Shown here: in pieces, positions 1-9,863 of the stretch
Layout of the letters: the number at the start of each line of letters is the position of its first letter
Position numbering within the stretch: position 1 is the stretch's first letter
Origin: CALLVY01 sp937899855
GTDB taxonomy: Bacteria > Bacteroidota > Bacteroidia > Chitinophagales > Saprospiraceae
Assembly (NCBI GenBank): GCA_039820405.1
Contig: JBCBQC010000036.1
Coordinates: 1 to 57,691 of the forward strand
DNA: 57,691 bases
Reading direction: 5' to 3'
Position numbers and translations under genes: made by a program
The notes under the pieces: model-generated
The model's database searches: none
Told to the model about the DNA's origin: nothing
The model's input: the letters and a program-made list of their open reading frames with translations, nothing else

Positions 1-176
1 GGGTGTCGGGATAAGATGTCTAAGCTGTATTCCAGAGCTTTATCAAATTCTTCATCCTCATTAAGTTGGTCCAACTTTTTAATCAGAATATCAAGTTCGA
101 TATTTTGTCCAGATAAACTGGAGCAAATGAGTAGGTATGATAGAAGTATTAGACTTCTACAGATTAGATTTTTCAT
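1..176 (-). CDS. Secreted protein, N-terminal part only (runs off left edge)
   Basis: Reading the minus strand from the ATG at 176 gives 58 open codons to the window edge. The protein starts MKNLICRSLILLSYLLICSS, a typical Sec signal peptide, followed by a charged helical stretch with KKLDQLNEDEEFDKALEYS. That stretch has the A/L/Y spacing of a tetratricopeptide helix, so a TPR protein (in this phylum often joined to a CHAT peptidase domain) is possible, but only about 35 mature residues are visible and the family is an inference. The plus-strand reading over the same bases has no protein-like character. The gene is divergent from the YegP-like gene at 331. Confidence 0.6.
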   Translation of the reverse strand, partial: MKNLICRSLILLSYLLICSSLSGQNIELDILIKKLDQLNEDEEFDKALEYSLDILSRH

Positions 177-330
177 AACTAGGTCTGCCTGGGTAAATAA
201 AGACCTAACACGCTCCGAATATTTTGACTATAAAAAAGGTAAGGATTTTCCGCGAACCCGCCTACTTTTTGTTGGAATCATTCTTGCACCATTGATAAGT
301 AGCCTCCTCTTATCCCAAATCATTTAACCA

Positions 331-678
331 ATGACTTTTAAATATTTTCCATCCGAAAAAAACAGATCTATTGCTTTTCGCCTGATCGCGGGTAATGGTA
401 GAATTATTTTATCCAGCGTGGCTTTTCCTTCCATGGTCGAGTGCTGGGAGGCTATCTTAGACTTAAGGCTCAGTTCAAATAACCCAAACTGCTTTCAATT
501 ACAGAATTCTAAATCCAAAAAATATTCCTACGCATTTTACGACGCGGCGGGAAGTTTGCTGGCGTGCAGTCCCCACTACCGCTCCGCCACTAGCCGCAAT
601 CGCGCCCTGCGCCAACTCCCCGAACGACTGCATCGCGCCCTCCTCACCACCCCACCGTTCCCCCAAGGCGAAAAATAA
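331..678 (+). CDS. YegP/DUF1508-like small protein
   Basis: A 115-residue protein with two related halves. The first (about residues 14-45) contains FRLIAGNGRIILSS followed by an aromatic/serine turn and a helix with a cysteine (VECWEAILDLR). The second (about 67-100) contains YSYAFYDAAGSLLACSP followed by a helix rich in Arg. This pattern, a beta hairpin with NG(R/E)xI followed by 'S..Y.s...C...I..l', is that of the DUF1508/YegP family, small cytosolic proteins of unknown function usually made of two such repeats. There is no signal peptide. The Pro-rich last 15 residues look disordered. It stands alone between a divergent gene and the fucolectin locus. The family call is from pattern memory and the function is not known. 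Confidence 0.6.
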   Translation: MTFKYFPSEKNRSIAFRLIAGNGRIILSSVAFPSMVECWEAILDLRLSSNNPNCFQLQNSKSKKYSYAFYDAAGSLLACSPHYRSATSRNRALRQLPERLHRALLTTPPFPQGEK

Positions 679-851
679 TTTTTTTAGCGCCCCTTGCTCA
701 CCTCCATTCCAGCCAGGGTATTAAAAGACAAATCAAGCTTGTAAAAGATACTACGAAGAGTTGGGCACGCCCCCGCTTCCTTTCCTCCGTCGATACACAC
801 ATCTGCGGTGCCAAAAATTATTTGCAGTTAACCAAAACAAAATACTTCAGC

Positions 852-1811
852 ATGCGCTACTCCCAAATGCTTTGTCCGCTCCTGTTGTTGTGGCTCCCCT
901 TTTTCCTCCAAGCCCAATCCCCCCCCTGCGACAGCCTCCGCAACCTGGCCCTCGACGGTACCGCCACCCAGTCCTCCACCAATCCCGGTGGGGATGCCGA
1001 GCAAGCCATCGATGGCAATACCCAGGGAGATTTCTACCACCCCGATCAGTCGGTTTCTTCCACGCAGTACGGCAACCAGATGTGGTGGCGAGTCGACCTC
1101 GGTCAGGTCAAAAGCGTTAATAATGTGCGCATCTGGAATCAAACCAACGGAAATTCTACCGCCGACTTTTACGTCTTTTATTCCAGTGCGCCACTCAGCG
1201 ACGATCTCAATACCAACCTCAACGATGCCAACGTCGATCACGCTTACATCGCCGGGGATGCCGAGTCCCCCAGCGTTTTTGTTTTCCTAGAGAACCAGCC
1301 AATTCGCTACCTGCAAATTCAGGGCAGTACCTGGGGCTTCGTCACCCTCGCCGAAGTCGACATCCGGGGTTGCGATCTGACCAGCTCGGGGGAAGACAGC
1401 ACCCCGCCCAGCGTCACAATCAGTACGCCCCTTACCGTAGTGGATAGCATCTTTGAGCTCAACGTTATCTTTTCCGAGGCCGTTACCGACTTTGACATCG
1501 ACGACCTCGATTTGGGTAATGCCATGGCCATCGGCTTTACCGGTGGGCCCATTGGCTACACCGTGCAGGTTGATCCCATTGGCAGCCCGGTACTGCTTTC
1601 CGTGATGGCCAGTAGCTGCACGGATTACTCGGGCAATGGCAACTTGACATCCAACGAATTGGAATTGCTCTACAACGACCCGGCTAGTGCCCCCGTCAAC
1701 GTAGCCCTACAAAAAACGGCTACCCAAAGTTCTAGCCAAGGACCACTACCGCTTCCAATGCCGTCGATGGCAACACCCAGGGGGATTACTACCACCCGGA
1801 TCAATCGGTGA
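852..1811 (+). CDS. Fucolectin/discoidin-like secreted protein, 5' segment of a frameshifted gene
   Basis: Starting at ATG 852 rather than the upstream TTG at 822 gives a signal peptide, MRYSQMLCPLLLLWLPFFLQ, ending AQS. Residues about 30-175 form an F5/8 type C (fucolectin-like) domain: NLALDGTATQSS, AIDGNTQGDFYHPDQS, WWRVDLGQ, IWNQTNGN and the closing strand WGFVTLAEVDIRGC. Such domains bind sugars such as fucose. Residues about 185-280 are an Ig-like strand-rich linker starting DSTPPSVTIS. A second lectin domain begins at NVALQKTATQSS, but the frame then breaks between 1734 and 1744 and ends in unrelated Pro/Thr-rich residues. A run of eight C at 919-926, just after the signal peptide, is a possible slippage site. 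It sits upstream of the RHS operon. Confidence 0.75.
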   Translation: MRYSQMLCPLLLLWLPFFLQAQSPPCDSLRNLALDGTATQSSTNPGGDAEQAIDGNTQGDFYHPDQSVSSTQYGNQMWWRVDLGQVKSVNNVRIWNQTNGNSTADFYVFYSSAPLSDDLNTNLNDANVDHAYIAGDAESPSVFVFLENQPIRYLQIQGSTWGFVTLAEVDIRGCDLTSSGEDSTPPSVTISTPLTVVDSIFELNVIFSEAVTDFDIDDLDLGNAMAIGFTGGPIGYTVQVDPIGSPVLLSVMASSCTDYSGNGNLTSNELELLYNDPASAPVNVALQKTATQSSSQGPLPLPMPSMATPRGITTTRINR

Positions 1812-2455
1812 GCAGTACGGACTACCAGGAGGACCAGTGGTGGGAGGTAGACCTGGACAGTATCTACGACTTGGCCACCATCCAGTTGTACAACCAGACT
1901 AACGGCAACTCAACCAATAACTTCTACGTCTTTGCCTCGGACGTACCGTTTACCGCTACCGACATCAACGCCACCATTAACCAAAGCGGCGTTACACATT
2001 TTTACACCGCCGGAGCTATGGGTTCGCCTACTACCCTATCCCTCAACCGAACGGCGCGCTACATCCGCGTACAGACCGATGGTTGGGGCTTTACCACCCT
2101 GGCGGAATTCGAGGCTTACCCGAACCGACCCACTCGGGGAGGACCAGACATCAACACCTACCACCAGCCCCGTAAAAAGTTGGATGGAAGCTTTGTGACC
2201 ATTCCCAATCGAACGATTTTTCTAAAGTACATTGAAGACTACGCCATCGCCACTGGCGTCAACGATAAACTGCGCGTGAAGATTTATGACACTGCCTACA
2301 GGCTACGTACCAGCAGCACCCTGACCAACCACTACGGTGTCAACTGGTTCCGCATTCGACCCAGATACTTGCTACCCGACGAGTACTACATCCTCGAACT
2401 GACGGGAGGGAACAAGGAGGAAAAATATTACCTGCGCTTTATCTACGAAGATTAG
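1808..2455 (+). CDS. Fucolectin/discoidin-like secreted protein, 3' segment after the frameshift
   Basis: This is the remainder of the protein begun at 852, read one frame earlier. In this frame coding starts at about 1736, before any start codon: TTTASNAVDGNTQGDYYHPD matches the same region of the first lectin domain. The next residues (WWEVDLDSIYDLATIQLYNQ, then WGFTTLAEFEAYPNR) complete a second F5/8 type C domain. The last 105 residues form a separate basic domain with several Tyr-rich strands (KYIEDYAIATG, YYILELTGG, YYLRFIYED). I recognise no sorting tail. The GTG at 1808 overlaps the upstream TGA, but it lies inside the lectin domain and is an unlikely real start. Adding one base near 1740 would restore a single protein of about 534 residues. 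Confidence 0.65.
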   Translation: MSSTDYQEDQWWEVDLDSIYDLATIQLYNQTNGNSTNNFYVFASDVPFTATDINATINQSGVTHFYTAGAMGSPTTLSLNRTARYIRVQTDGWGFTTLAEFEAYPNRPTRGGPDINTYHQPRKKLDGSFVTIPNRTIFLKYIEDYAIATGVNDKLRVKIYDTAYRLRTSSTLTNHYGVNWFRIRPRYLLPDEYYILELTGGNKEEKYYLRFIYED

Positions 2456-2513
2456 CCTTTTTAAAAGATTAGACTAAAACCAAGTTTTATTTATACTGAC
2501 AATTCACGATGTT

Positions 2514-3125
2514 ATGAAGGTTTCTTTTTTCCTCGGAATCGGCCTCACCCTTTGCTTGTATTGCTTGCTTGGTGAGCGCCCCCTCCCTCCCGATCAGTTG
2601 ATGACCTACCTCCAAACGCCCGAGCATGGCTTGCGCAAAAGTCGACAGGTGGGGCCACTACGGGTCGACCTACAGTACCAACCCACCGCCATGGTCATCG
2701 CCAACGAACTGCGCCAAAAGCAAATCGAACGCAGCCAATTCGAGACGCGGGCCCAACAGCTGGAAGGCCTACAATACTACCGGCTTCGCCTGAGTGTCGA
2801 TGAGGTGGGAAGCGATATCACGACTTACGAACTACGAGATGCGCAAGAAGAACAGGAGCGGCTGTACTACTATTCTTTTAAGATGCGCGACGACATCCGC
2901 TTGGTCGATGGAGGCGACACCTTGGCTCCCGTTCTCTACCACTTCGAGCGTTCCTACGACCTGGCCGACCACCGTACCTTCGTCCTGGCTTTCGAATGCC
3001 CCCCAAGCAAAAGCACGACCACCAAGACCTTTATCCTCGAACCGGAATACTTTCTTACCGGAGCGATCAAACTAAAAATCAAAGCCGAAGACATCCAAAA
3101 CATACCTACTCTAAAACTCCTATAA
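2514..3125 (+). CDS. Small exported protein, first gene of the RHS operon
   Basis: A 203-residue protein that I do not recognise. It starts MKVSFFLGIGLTLCLYCLLG, a signal peptide or membrane anchor; a cysteine sits near the end of the hydrophobic stretch but without a clean lipobox. The mature part is hydrophilic with beta-type segments (YYRLRLSVDEVGSDITTYEL, YYYSFKMRDDIRLVDG) and ends with ILEPEYFLTGAIKLKIK. The stop codon is two bases before the ATG of the giant RHS-type gene, so the two are almost certainly co-transcribed and probably translationally coupled. That suggests an accessory or chaperone role in the envelope for the RHS proteins, which is inference only. Confidence 0.7.
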   Translation: MKVSFFLGIGLTLCLYCLLGERPLPPDQLMTYLQTPEHGLRKSRQVGPLRVDLQYQPTAMVIANELRQKQIERSQFETRAQQLEGLQYYRLRLSVDEVGSDITTYELRDAQEEQERLYYYSFKMRDDIRLVDGGDTLAPVLYHFERSYDLADHRTFVLAFECPPSKSTTTKTFILEPEYFLTGAIKLKIKAEDIQNIPTLKLL

Positions 3126-3127
3126 TA

Positions 3128-6100
3128 ATGCAACAACACCAGCTTCCCCTGTTGCGAAAGACCGCCCTTTCGCTGGCCATTCTTATGCTCTATCAGAGCT
3201 TCTTTCCCACGATCTCCTGGGCGCTCACTTCGGGTCCGACCCCACCGGAGGTGCAGAGTTTTGAAGCTGTGGGCAGTACCCAAATGGTCGATCTCTTTTC
3301 GGGAGATTTCACCTACAACATTCCGTTGATTGAAATACCGGGTGCCAATGGCGGTTATCCGATCAACCTGTTTTACAACTCCGTCACCAATGCCGAAGAG
3401 GAAGCCACCATGGTGGGCCTGGGTTGGAACTTAGGTATCGGAGCACTCACCAATCAAGTGCGGGGTTTGCCCGATGCGTTCAATGGCGACCGCATCCGAC
3501 GCAAACTCAACCTCAAAGACAACTGGACCATCGGCGTCAGTACGGGTTTGAATTTTGAATTTTGGGGTGGCGACGAGGACGAGGGCACGGGGGATGGGAG
3601 CGAACAAACGCAAAACTCCAGCAGCAATGCCCAAACCGCCAATATCTTTCAACCCTCACTGTCTTTGGGCATCAAGTTGATGTACAATAATTACAAGGGC
3701 TTTGGTTACAGCATCGATCCCAATTTGAGTTTGCGGATGGGTAAGAAAAAGAGTAGTGGCAAGAGTCTGGCGCTGGACGCCAACTTTGGGTTCAGCCTCA
3801 ATTCCTTGGAAGGGGCCAGTTTTAATGCGGGACTGGACCTGGCTACGGTAGAGGGGCAGGACGCCACCGAGGCGGAGACCGGACTGATCGGCGGCGGTAT
3901 GGGCATCAGTATGAGCGGGCGGGAAGGACTACGCAGCCTGTCCGTTGGGGTGGCCTTCCGTCGCGACGTCAGCAAACAACGCCAAAACAAAAAACGCTAC
4001 AAAGGCTACGTCGGTGCCCAGGGAGGTTTTAGGTACAGCTTTGCCAACTCCAGTTATACCCCACGCATCGACATGCCTTTCGGTGGGACGAATGTATCGA
4101 TCAACGCCAAATTGGGTACCGACGTGGCGGGCATCTTTGCCAGCGGAACGGTGGGGGGCTTTTATTCGGAGCAGTGGCTCAAGGATCAAAACAAATGGGT
4201 GGATGCCCCCGCCTACGGCTTCCTCCACAGCGAAAAATTTAACTACGACAACGGCTACCAACGCGAACGGGCCCTACTCGATTTTAACCGCGAAAAGGAT
4301 GGCATCATCTACCACGAACAGCCCAACCTGGCCGTACCGATCGCCACCCCGGATATCCTCTCGGTGTCGGGTCACGGCGTGGGGGGCTCCTACCGCCCCT
4401 ACCGCTCCGACCTCGGTGGTGTCTTTTCCGACCCTGAGGTCAAGTCCAACAATGCTGGTGGTGCCTTCGGCATCGACTTCGGTAGCTCGGGCATCTTTAC
4501 TCACTTTGGCGCCAACCTCAACGTCAATTTCTCCAAAAACGAATCCATCCGCCCCTTTGATGCGATCGACGGATACGGCTTTCAAGCAAAAGTGCTGGGC
4601 GATGATTACGAACCTTACTACTACGCTTCGGTCGGGGAAATGACGGCGGATACGCGGGGGGAAAATATCAAAAATGCCATGGGTGGCGATGCGCCCCTGC
4701 GCGTGAATCGCGACGGGCTCAACTTTGGCGACCACTACGAGTTTGGTAGCGGTACCGAGCTGCAGGGCACCCAGAGTCGCCGCAACGATGGCGAGCGCAA
4801 AACGCGGAACAGCTCCATCCAGCCGATCACCAACGGCGAATTGGTTAGCGAAAACGGGCTGATCCTACTGCCGGAATACCGCGTCGACTATTTTGACTTT
4901 ACCAATCAAAACAATCAGCCCATCGTCGACTACGACCAGCCCAATACCTTGCTCGCCCTCCAACGGGATGCAGACAAAGCCAGTCACCTGGCCGGTTACA
5001 CCGTTGTCAACGACGGTGGGGCCCGTTGGAATTATGCCCTCCCCGTGCAAAACCACGTCCAGTACCAAGCCACCTTCGCCGTCGATCAAACCAGCAACAA
5101 CAACGCCTGCCGGGGGACCATCTCCATTCCCAAACCCTACCGGTCCAATGTGAGGAGCTATACCATCGACGACATCGAACACGAGGTGAGTGGTACCAGC
5201 AATTTTCTCGACCTCCGCGAAACACCCGGCTACGCTCACTCCCACCTGCTGACCTCCATCCTGGGTGCCGACTACGTCGACCTCACTCAGGACGGCCCCA
5301 GCGATGACGACCTAGGTTACTGGATGAAAGTGACCTACGCCAAGACTTCCAACGAGTACATCTGGAAGAGTCCCTTCTACGGTGCCAATTTCCTGGAGGG
5401 TCACAAGATGATCGAGAGCGATGACAAGGCCACCTTTATGGCGGGCAAGCGGGAACAGTTTTATCCCGGACGGCTAGAGACCAATACCCACCTGGCCGAG
5501 TTTTACTACAGCCCACGCAAGGATGCGGCGGGCGCCAGCAACATTTTACAGAACCGCACGAATAGCGAAGGAAGCGACCCGGAGGGCTATAAAGACCGCT
5601 CCGCCAAGCTCGATTCCATCCGACTCTATTCCAAAATCGAACTCGACCAAAGCAGCAATCCCCGCCCCATCAAGACCGTCCACTTTGACTACACCTACGA
5701 ACTTTGTGGCAACGTCCAAAACAACTGGGGCCAACTCGACGAGAGCGGTACCCATCAGGGCATCAACCAGAACAAGGGCAAGCTCACCCTCCGCAGCCTC
5801 TGGTTTACCTACGAACGCAGTACGCGGGGCGAGCTGAGTCCTTACCGCTTCGAATACAACGGCAGCAACGAAAATTACGGGGAATACCACTTCGACCGTT
5901 GGGGAACCTACCGCGATCTGGACGCAAACGATCCCTGTACCAATATCAATCGCCCCTACACCGAGCAGTTTGACCCCGCCGAAGTCGATGGCGACCCACT
6001 GGATGGTAGCCACACCTACAGCACCAAGGATCAACTCAAAGCCGAAGCCGCCACCTGGCACCTCTCGGATATTTTTCTCCCCTCCGGCTCCCAGATTCAC

Positions 6101-9100
6101 CTCGAAATCGAACGCGACGAATACGCCTACGTACAGGACCGCAGCGCGACCCAAATGTTCCAAATCAACCGCGTTGGGGGGACCAACAGCGACAATAAAC
6201 TCAGCAATGGTAAGGTTGACGGGGATAACCCCAACGAGGAGCGACGCAAGATCTTTTTCCCCCTCGAACGCCCGATCAACAGCAACAGCAGCGCAGCCGA
6301 AATCCAGGGCCAACTCGATCCTTATTTCGAGGACTTGTACCAAACTCCCAATGGCTACAAACAACTGTTCTACAAGCTCAACGCCAACTTATTGGAATCC
6401 GATGGGCCCCAGGATGAACCCTACCACGAAGATGTGACGGGCTACGTCGAAATCGAATCTTACGGGGTCGACGCTACCTGTACGGGTAGCCAAGGCCACT
6501 ACACCGAGGCCTACATCATGCTCCGACCCTTCCCCGTCAAGATCCGTAAAAAGCGCTATCACCCCATGGTGGTCAACAACTGGCAGTACCTAAAGCTCAA
6601 TCTCTCGGACCAAATGTACGGCTACAGCCTGGGCAATGCCGGGGGCACCAGCATCGGCGCCCGATTGGGACAATTCCTGGGCATGATCGGCGAGTTGATC
6701 GCTACCTTCCGCAATTACTACAAAGTTTGTCGGGATCGCAATTACGGCATCGTCTTCAATCCCGACAAGTCCTTTATCCGCCTCAACAGTCCCGACCTGC
6801 GTAAGTATGGCGATGGCATCCGGGTCAAACAAGTGACGATGCAGGATTCCTACTGGTCCGCCTTTGAGGACACCCCGACTTACGGGACGGTTTACGATTA
6901 TGATATGGAAGAGGAACGCTACGATCCCATTGAGGAGCGGCTGGTGAAGACCGGGCGGATGATCAGTAGTGGAGTCGCCACCAACGAACCCGCGGTGGGT
7001 ACCGAGGAAAATGCCCTGCGCTACGCCAAGGACTACATCAACGATGTGAAGAACCGTACAGACAACTTGTTTACTTTTGAGTACCCGGTCAACGAATCGT
7101 ACTACCCCGGTCCGGGAGTGGGTTACCGCCGGGTGACGGTCAAGAGCCTCGCCTCGGAATACGCCCTGCGGATGGCGCAGGGGGAGGGAGCAGTACCCAG
7201 CGAGATTCAGGCCTTGGGGGGTGGCTTTGCCACCAGTGGGGCGACCGTCAACGAATTCTATACCGCGGCGGACTTCCCCATCGTCACCCAGGAAACCGTT
7301 ATCAGCGACAAGCGCAATCCGGCACCGCGCTGGATTCCCATTCCGTTTATCGGCGATATCCGGATCGACAAGTATACCGCCACTCAGGGCTACCAGATCG
7401 AATTGAACGACATGCACGGCCGTCCCAAGAGCGTGTCGAGTTACGCCCAGGACGAGGCAGGCCACCTCGTTGCCGAACCCATCAGCTCGGCCACTTATCA
7501 CTATCAGGAGCAGCCCCAGGAGGTGTATACCTTGGGAGGAAAGAGTCGACTGCGGCACCGCCTCGACAACGAAGTGACCGTGCTGCTCTCCGATCGCATC
7601 GCTCCGGGGGTTCCCAACTGCACTGGCTGTACCGATCGGACTACGGCGGAGCTGGGGGTCGAACGGGAGTTCTTTACCGATGCCCGCGAAAGTGTGAGCA
7701 AGGCCAACAATGGCGGATTGGATTTCAACAGCGAACTGTTTATTCTGCTCTTCCCCGCCCTCTTCCCCGTTCCCTGGCCGAGCATCGGCCATTCGACCAC
7801 CCGGGTCAAAACCGCCGTCACCAATAAGGTGGTCCGTCGTTCGGGCATTCTGAAAAAAGTGGTGGCGACCGACGGCCAGTCGACCGTCGAGACCGAAAAC
7901 ATCGCCTTCGATCGCTTTACGGGACAGCCCCTACTAACCAGCGTCAATAACAACTTTGACGACAAGGTCTACCAGTACAATATTCCCGGCCACTTTGCTT
8001 ACGAATCAATGGGCTCGGCCGCGGCCAATTACGGGTTGGAATTTGAAGCCACGGTCAACATCAGCAGTGGCCCCACTTCCTACGCCATCATCAATGAAGC
8101 GGGTTTTGCCAACGCGGCGGTGATCGATAAGCTGGTCCGGGGGGACGAGTTCTTGGTTTACCTCCAAGGGGCGGAACGGCCCTACACGCGGGGTACCTAC
8201 GTTTGGAAAAACACCCCCTCGGGCAACTCGGAACTTTACTTCAACTGCGATGCCCCGATGATTTCGGGAACGACTTACCGTTTCCAACTCCTGCGCTCGG
8301 GCAATCGCAATCACTTGGCCTTGAATGTGGGTGGCATCACGAGTCTGGATCAGGACCCCACCAAAAACCGGAGTAGCCAGACCTGTCTCAACTGCGGCGT
8401 TGGGAACTTCGCTCCGGGATTCAGTGCCAGCGAGATCAGAATCTACACGCCAATCGTTCAGGACGTACTCCAGGTTAACGCGACTACCTTTAGCGATTCC
8501 TGGTTTACGGAAGTCGACAAGGCGTGCGGGACCTACAGCAATTATACACACTACACGGACGATCCCAACCCCTACCGCTCGGGCCAACTGGGCATTTGGC
8601 GCCCCCACCGCAGCTACGCCTACGTACGCGACCGTGAGCAATCAACCGACGTCGATTTGGAAACCGATGGGACCTTTACCCTCGAAGCCTTTGACTGGAG
8701 TAATCCCTTTATCGAGGAATGCACCGACTGGCGACTGGTGGAGGAAACGACCAAGTACGGCCCCAACGGGGAAGGTCTGGAGACCAAGAACATCCTGGGC
8801 ATTTACAATTCGGCGCTCTACGGCTACGGGGATTATTTGCCCACCGCCGTCGGTGCCAACGCGCGTCACTACGAAATTGCGTTCGAAGGATTTGAGGAAG
8901 TCAATTTGCCCGGCGCGGTCAACATCGACTTGCACCAGTTTGACCAACCCGAATCTGGCCACTTCGACTTTTTGAATGTTTGCGATGAAACGGATCGCAT
9001 TCGCGAGGGGGCCGTGGGTAGAATCGTGGGGACTTACAACTCCGATGGTACCGAGATCACGGTGGATTACCCCTACAACGGCGAGCTGCCCTCCCTGGTC

Positions 9101-9832
9101 TGGATGCGGCTATTCGATCCCAATGGAAAGCAGTATCTGGTCCAGCGCCAGGCGACCAGCGCCCAGTCCAACACGGAAGGTCAAACCGTCATCACCTTTA
9201 CCGGCTCGGCCCTGGGTGATGACCTGCCCGATGGCCTCTGTTTGGGCGGGGATGCCATCCTGTCCTACAAATACGCCACCAACCGCAACGCCAGCTACAA
9301 CAATGGTTTCCTCCTCAAGGGCTTTGGCCACACGGGCGATCAGTGTATGTTCCTTTCCGGTGATGCGACTTGGGAAATGTCGAGCTTGCGACTCAGCGAC
9401 CAAAAGGAGTACGTCTTTAGCTGTTGGATCAATGTGGGCCTCCACCCCGCCACGCACACGTACGAAAACAGCGGCTACTCCATCAACATCGACGGAACCG
9501 AGATCTATCCGGCCGGCCCCCTCATCGATGGCTGGCAACGGATCGAAGGAACCTTTACCCCCAGCCCGGGCTTCTTCAACACGATTCAGTTTGACGTGGG
9601 CTTGTACCCGGCTTACTACGATGATTTCCGCATCTTTCCCGCCGATGGTAACCTACAGACCTACGTCTACGACAAGGCCAACTACCGCCTCACCGAGATT
9701 CTCGACGACAACAACTTTTTCACCCGCTACATCTACGATAGCGAAGGCAATTTGATCTCCACCCAACGCGAAACCATCGATGGGGTCAAGACCCTTCAGG
9801 AGTCTCGGAATTTCGTTCGCAACGAAGAGTAA
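3128..9832 (+). CDS. Giant exported RHS/SpvB-type shell protein without toxin tip
   Basis: A 2234-residue protein. ATG 3128 gives a signal peptide (KTALSLAILMLYQSFFPTIS) and avoids the long overlap implied by earlier starts. After the signal comes the segment FSGDFTYNIPLIEIPGANGG, then LFYNSVTNAEEEATMVGLGW, the usual opening of large Bacteroidota RHS-type proteins and similar to SpvB/TcB N-termini. Glycine-rich beta repeats follow (residues about 190-390). Further on are a probable LamG/concanavalin-like segment (about 1635-1760), a carbohydrate-binding-module-like segment (about 2065-2170) and at the end true YD repeats (YVYDKANYRLTEILDDNNFF, then YIYDSEGNLIS). There is no RHS core and no toxin. 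Its partner is the RHS-core protein at 10617, so the pair could be like a TcB/TcC split shell. Confidence 0.8.
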   Translation: MQQHQLPLLRKTALSLAILMLYQSFFPTISWALTSGPTPPEVQSFEAVGSTQMVDLFSGDFTYNIPLIEIPGANGGYPINLFYNSVTNAEEEATMVGLGWNLGIGALTNQVRGLPDAFNGDRIRRKLNLKDNWTIGVSTGLNFEFWGGDEDEGTGDGSEQTQNSSSNAQTANIFQPSLSLGIKLMYNNYKGFGYSIDPNLSLRMGKKKSSGKSLALDANFGFSLNSLEGASFNAGLDLATVEGQDATEAETGLIGGGMGISMSGREGLRSLSVGVAFRRDVSKQRQNKKRYKGYVGAQGGFRYSFANSSYTPRIDMPFGGTNVSINAKLGTDVAGIFASGTVGGFYSEQWLKDQNKWVDAPAYGFLHSEKFNYDNGYQRERALLDFNREKDGIIYHEQPNLAVPIATPDILSVSGHGVGGSYRPYRSDLGGVFSDPEVKSNNAGGAFGIDFGSSGIFTHFGANLNVNFSKNESIRPFDAIDGYGFQAKVLGDDYEPYYYASVGEMTADTRGENIKNAMGGDAPLRVNRDGLNFGDHYEFGSGTELQGTQSRRNDGERKTRNSSIQPITNGELVSENGLILLPEYRVDYFDFTNQNNQPIVDYDQPNTLLALQRDADKASHLAGYTVVNDGGARWNYALPVQNHVQYQATFAVDQTSNNNACRGTISIPKPYRSNVRSYTIDDIEHEVSGTSNFLDLRETPGYAHSHLLTSILGADYVDLTQDGPSDDDLGYWMKVTYAKTSNEYIWKSPFYGANFLEGHKMIESDDKATFMAGKREQFYPGRLETNTHLAEFYYSPRKDAAGASNILQNRTNSEGSDPEGYKDRSAKLDSIRLYSKIELDQSSNPRPIKTVHFDYTYELCGNVQNNWGQLDESGTHQGINQNKGKLTLRSLWFTYERSTRGELSPYRFEYNGSNENYGEYHFDRWGTYRDLDANDPCTNINRPYTEQFDPAEVDGDPLDGSHTYSTKDQLKAEAATWHLSDIFLPSGSQIHLEIERDEYAYVQDRSATQMFQINRVGGTNSDNKLSNGKVDGDNPNEERRKIFFPLERPINSNSSAAEIQGQLDPYFEDLYQTPNGYKQLFYKLNANLLESDGPQDEPYHEDVTGYVEIESYGVDATCTGSQGHYTEAYIMLRPFPVKIRKKRYHPMVVNNWQYLKLNLSDQMYGYSLGNAGGTSIGARLGQFLGMIGELIATFRNYYKVCRDRNYGIVFNPDKSFIRLNSPDLRKYGDGIRVKQVTMQDSYWSAFEDTPTYGTVYDYDMEEERYDPIEERLVKTGRMISSGVATNEPAVGTEENALRYAKDYINDVKNRTDNLFTFEYPVNESYYPGPGVGYRRVTVKSLASEYALRMAQGEGAVPSEIQALGGGFATSGATVNEFYTAADFPIVTQETVISDKRNPAPRWIPIPFIGDIRIDKYTATQGYQIELNDMHGRPKSVSSYAQDEAGHLVAEPISSATYHYQEQPQEVYTLGGKSRLRHRLDNEVTVLLSDRIAPGVPNCTGCTDRTTAELGVEREFFTDARESVSKANNGGLDFNSELFILLFPALFPVPWPSIGHSTTRVKTAVTNKVVRRSGILKKVVATDGQSTVETENIAFDRFTGQPLLTSVNNNFDDKVYQYNIPGHFAYESMGSAAANYGLEFEATVNISSGPTSYAIINEAGFANAAVIDKLVRGDEFLVYLQGAERPYTRGTYVWKNTPSGNSELYFNCDAPMISGTTYRFQLLRSGNRNHLALNVGGITSLDQDPTKNRSSQTCLNCGVGNFAPGFSASEIRIYTPIVQDVLQVNATTFSDSWFTEVDKACGTYSNYTHYTDDPNPYRSGQLGIWRPHRSYAYVRDREQSTDVDLETDGTFTLEAFDWSNPFIEECTDWRLVEETTKYGPNGEGLETKNILGIYNSALYGYGDYLPTAVGANARHYEIAFEGFEEVNLPGAVNIDLHQFDQPESGHFDFLNVCDETDRIREGAVGRIVGTYNSDGTEITVDYPYNGELPSLVWMRLFDPNGKQYLVQRQATSAQSNTEGQTVITFTGSALGDDLPDGLCLGGDAILSYKYATNRNASYNNGFLLKGFGHTGDQCMFLSGDATWEMSSLRLSDQKEYVFSCWINVGLHPATHTYENSGYSINIDGTEIYPAGPLIDGWQRIEGTFTPSPGFFNTIQFDVGLYPAYYDDFRIFPADGNLQTYVYDKANYRLTEILDDNNFFTRYIYDSEGNLISTQRETIDGVKTLQESRNFVRNEE

Positions 9833-9863
9833 ATCTAAACATCCCGCTCAAAATCAAAATACC

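Noticed and set aside
16..327. Open frame of 103 codons on the plus strand at the left edge
   Set aside because: It is opposite a minus-strand gene start with a clear signal peptide, and its sequence is Ser-rich without protein-like patterns.
1808..2455. Second half of the lectin locus as an independent, translationally coupled gene
   Set aside because: The GTG overlaps the upstream stop codon, but it lies inside a lectin domain whose first residues are encoded upstream in the same frame.
6590..7792. Minus-strand open frame of 400 codons inside the first RHS gene
   Set aside because: No start context, signal or motif; the plus-strand frame is a continuous 2234-residue protein across it.
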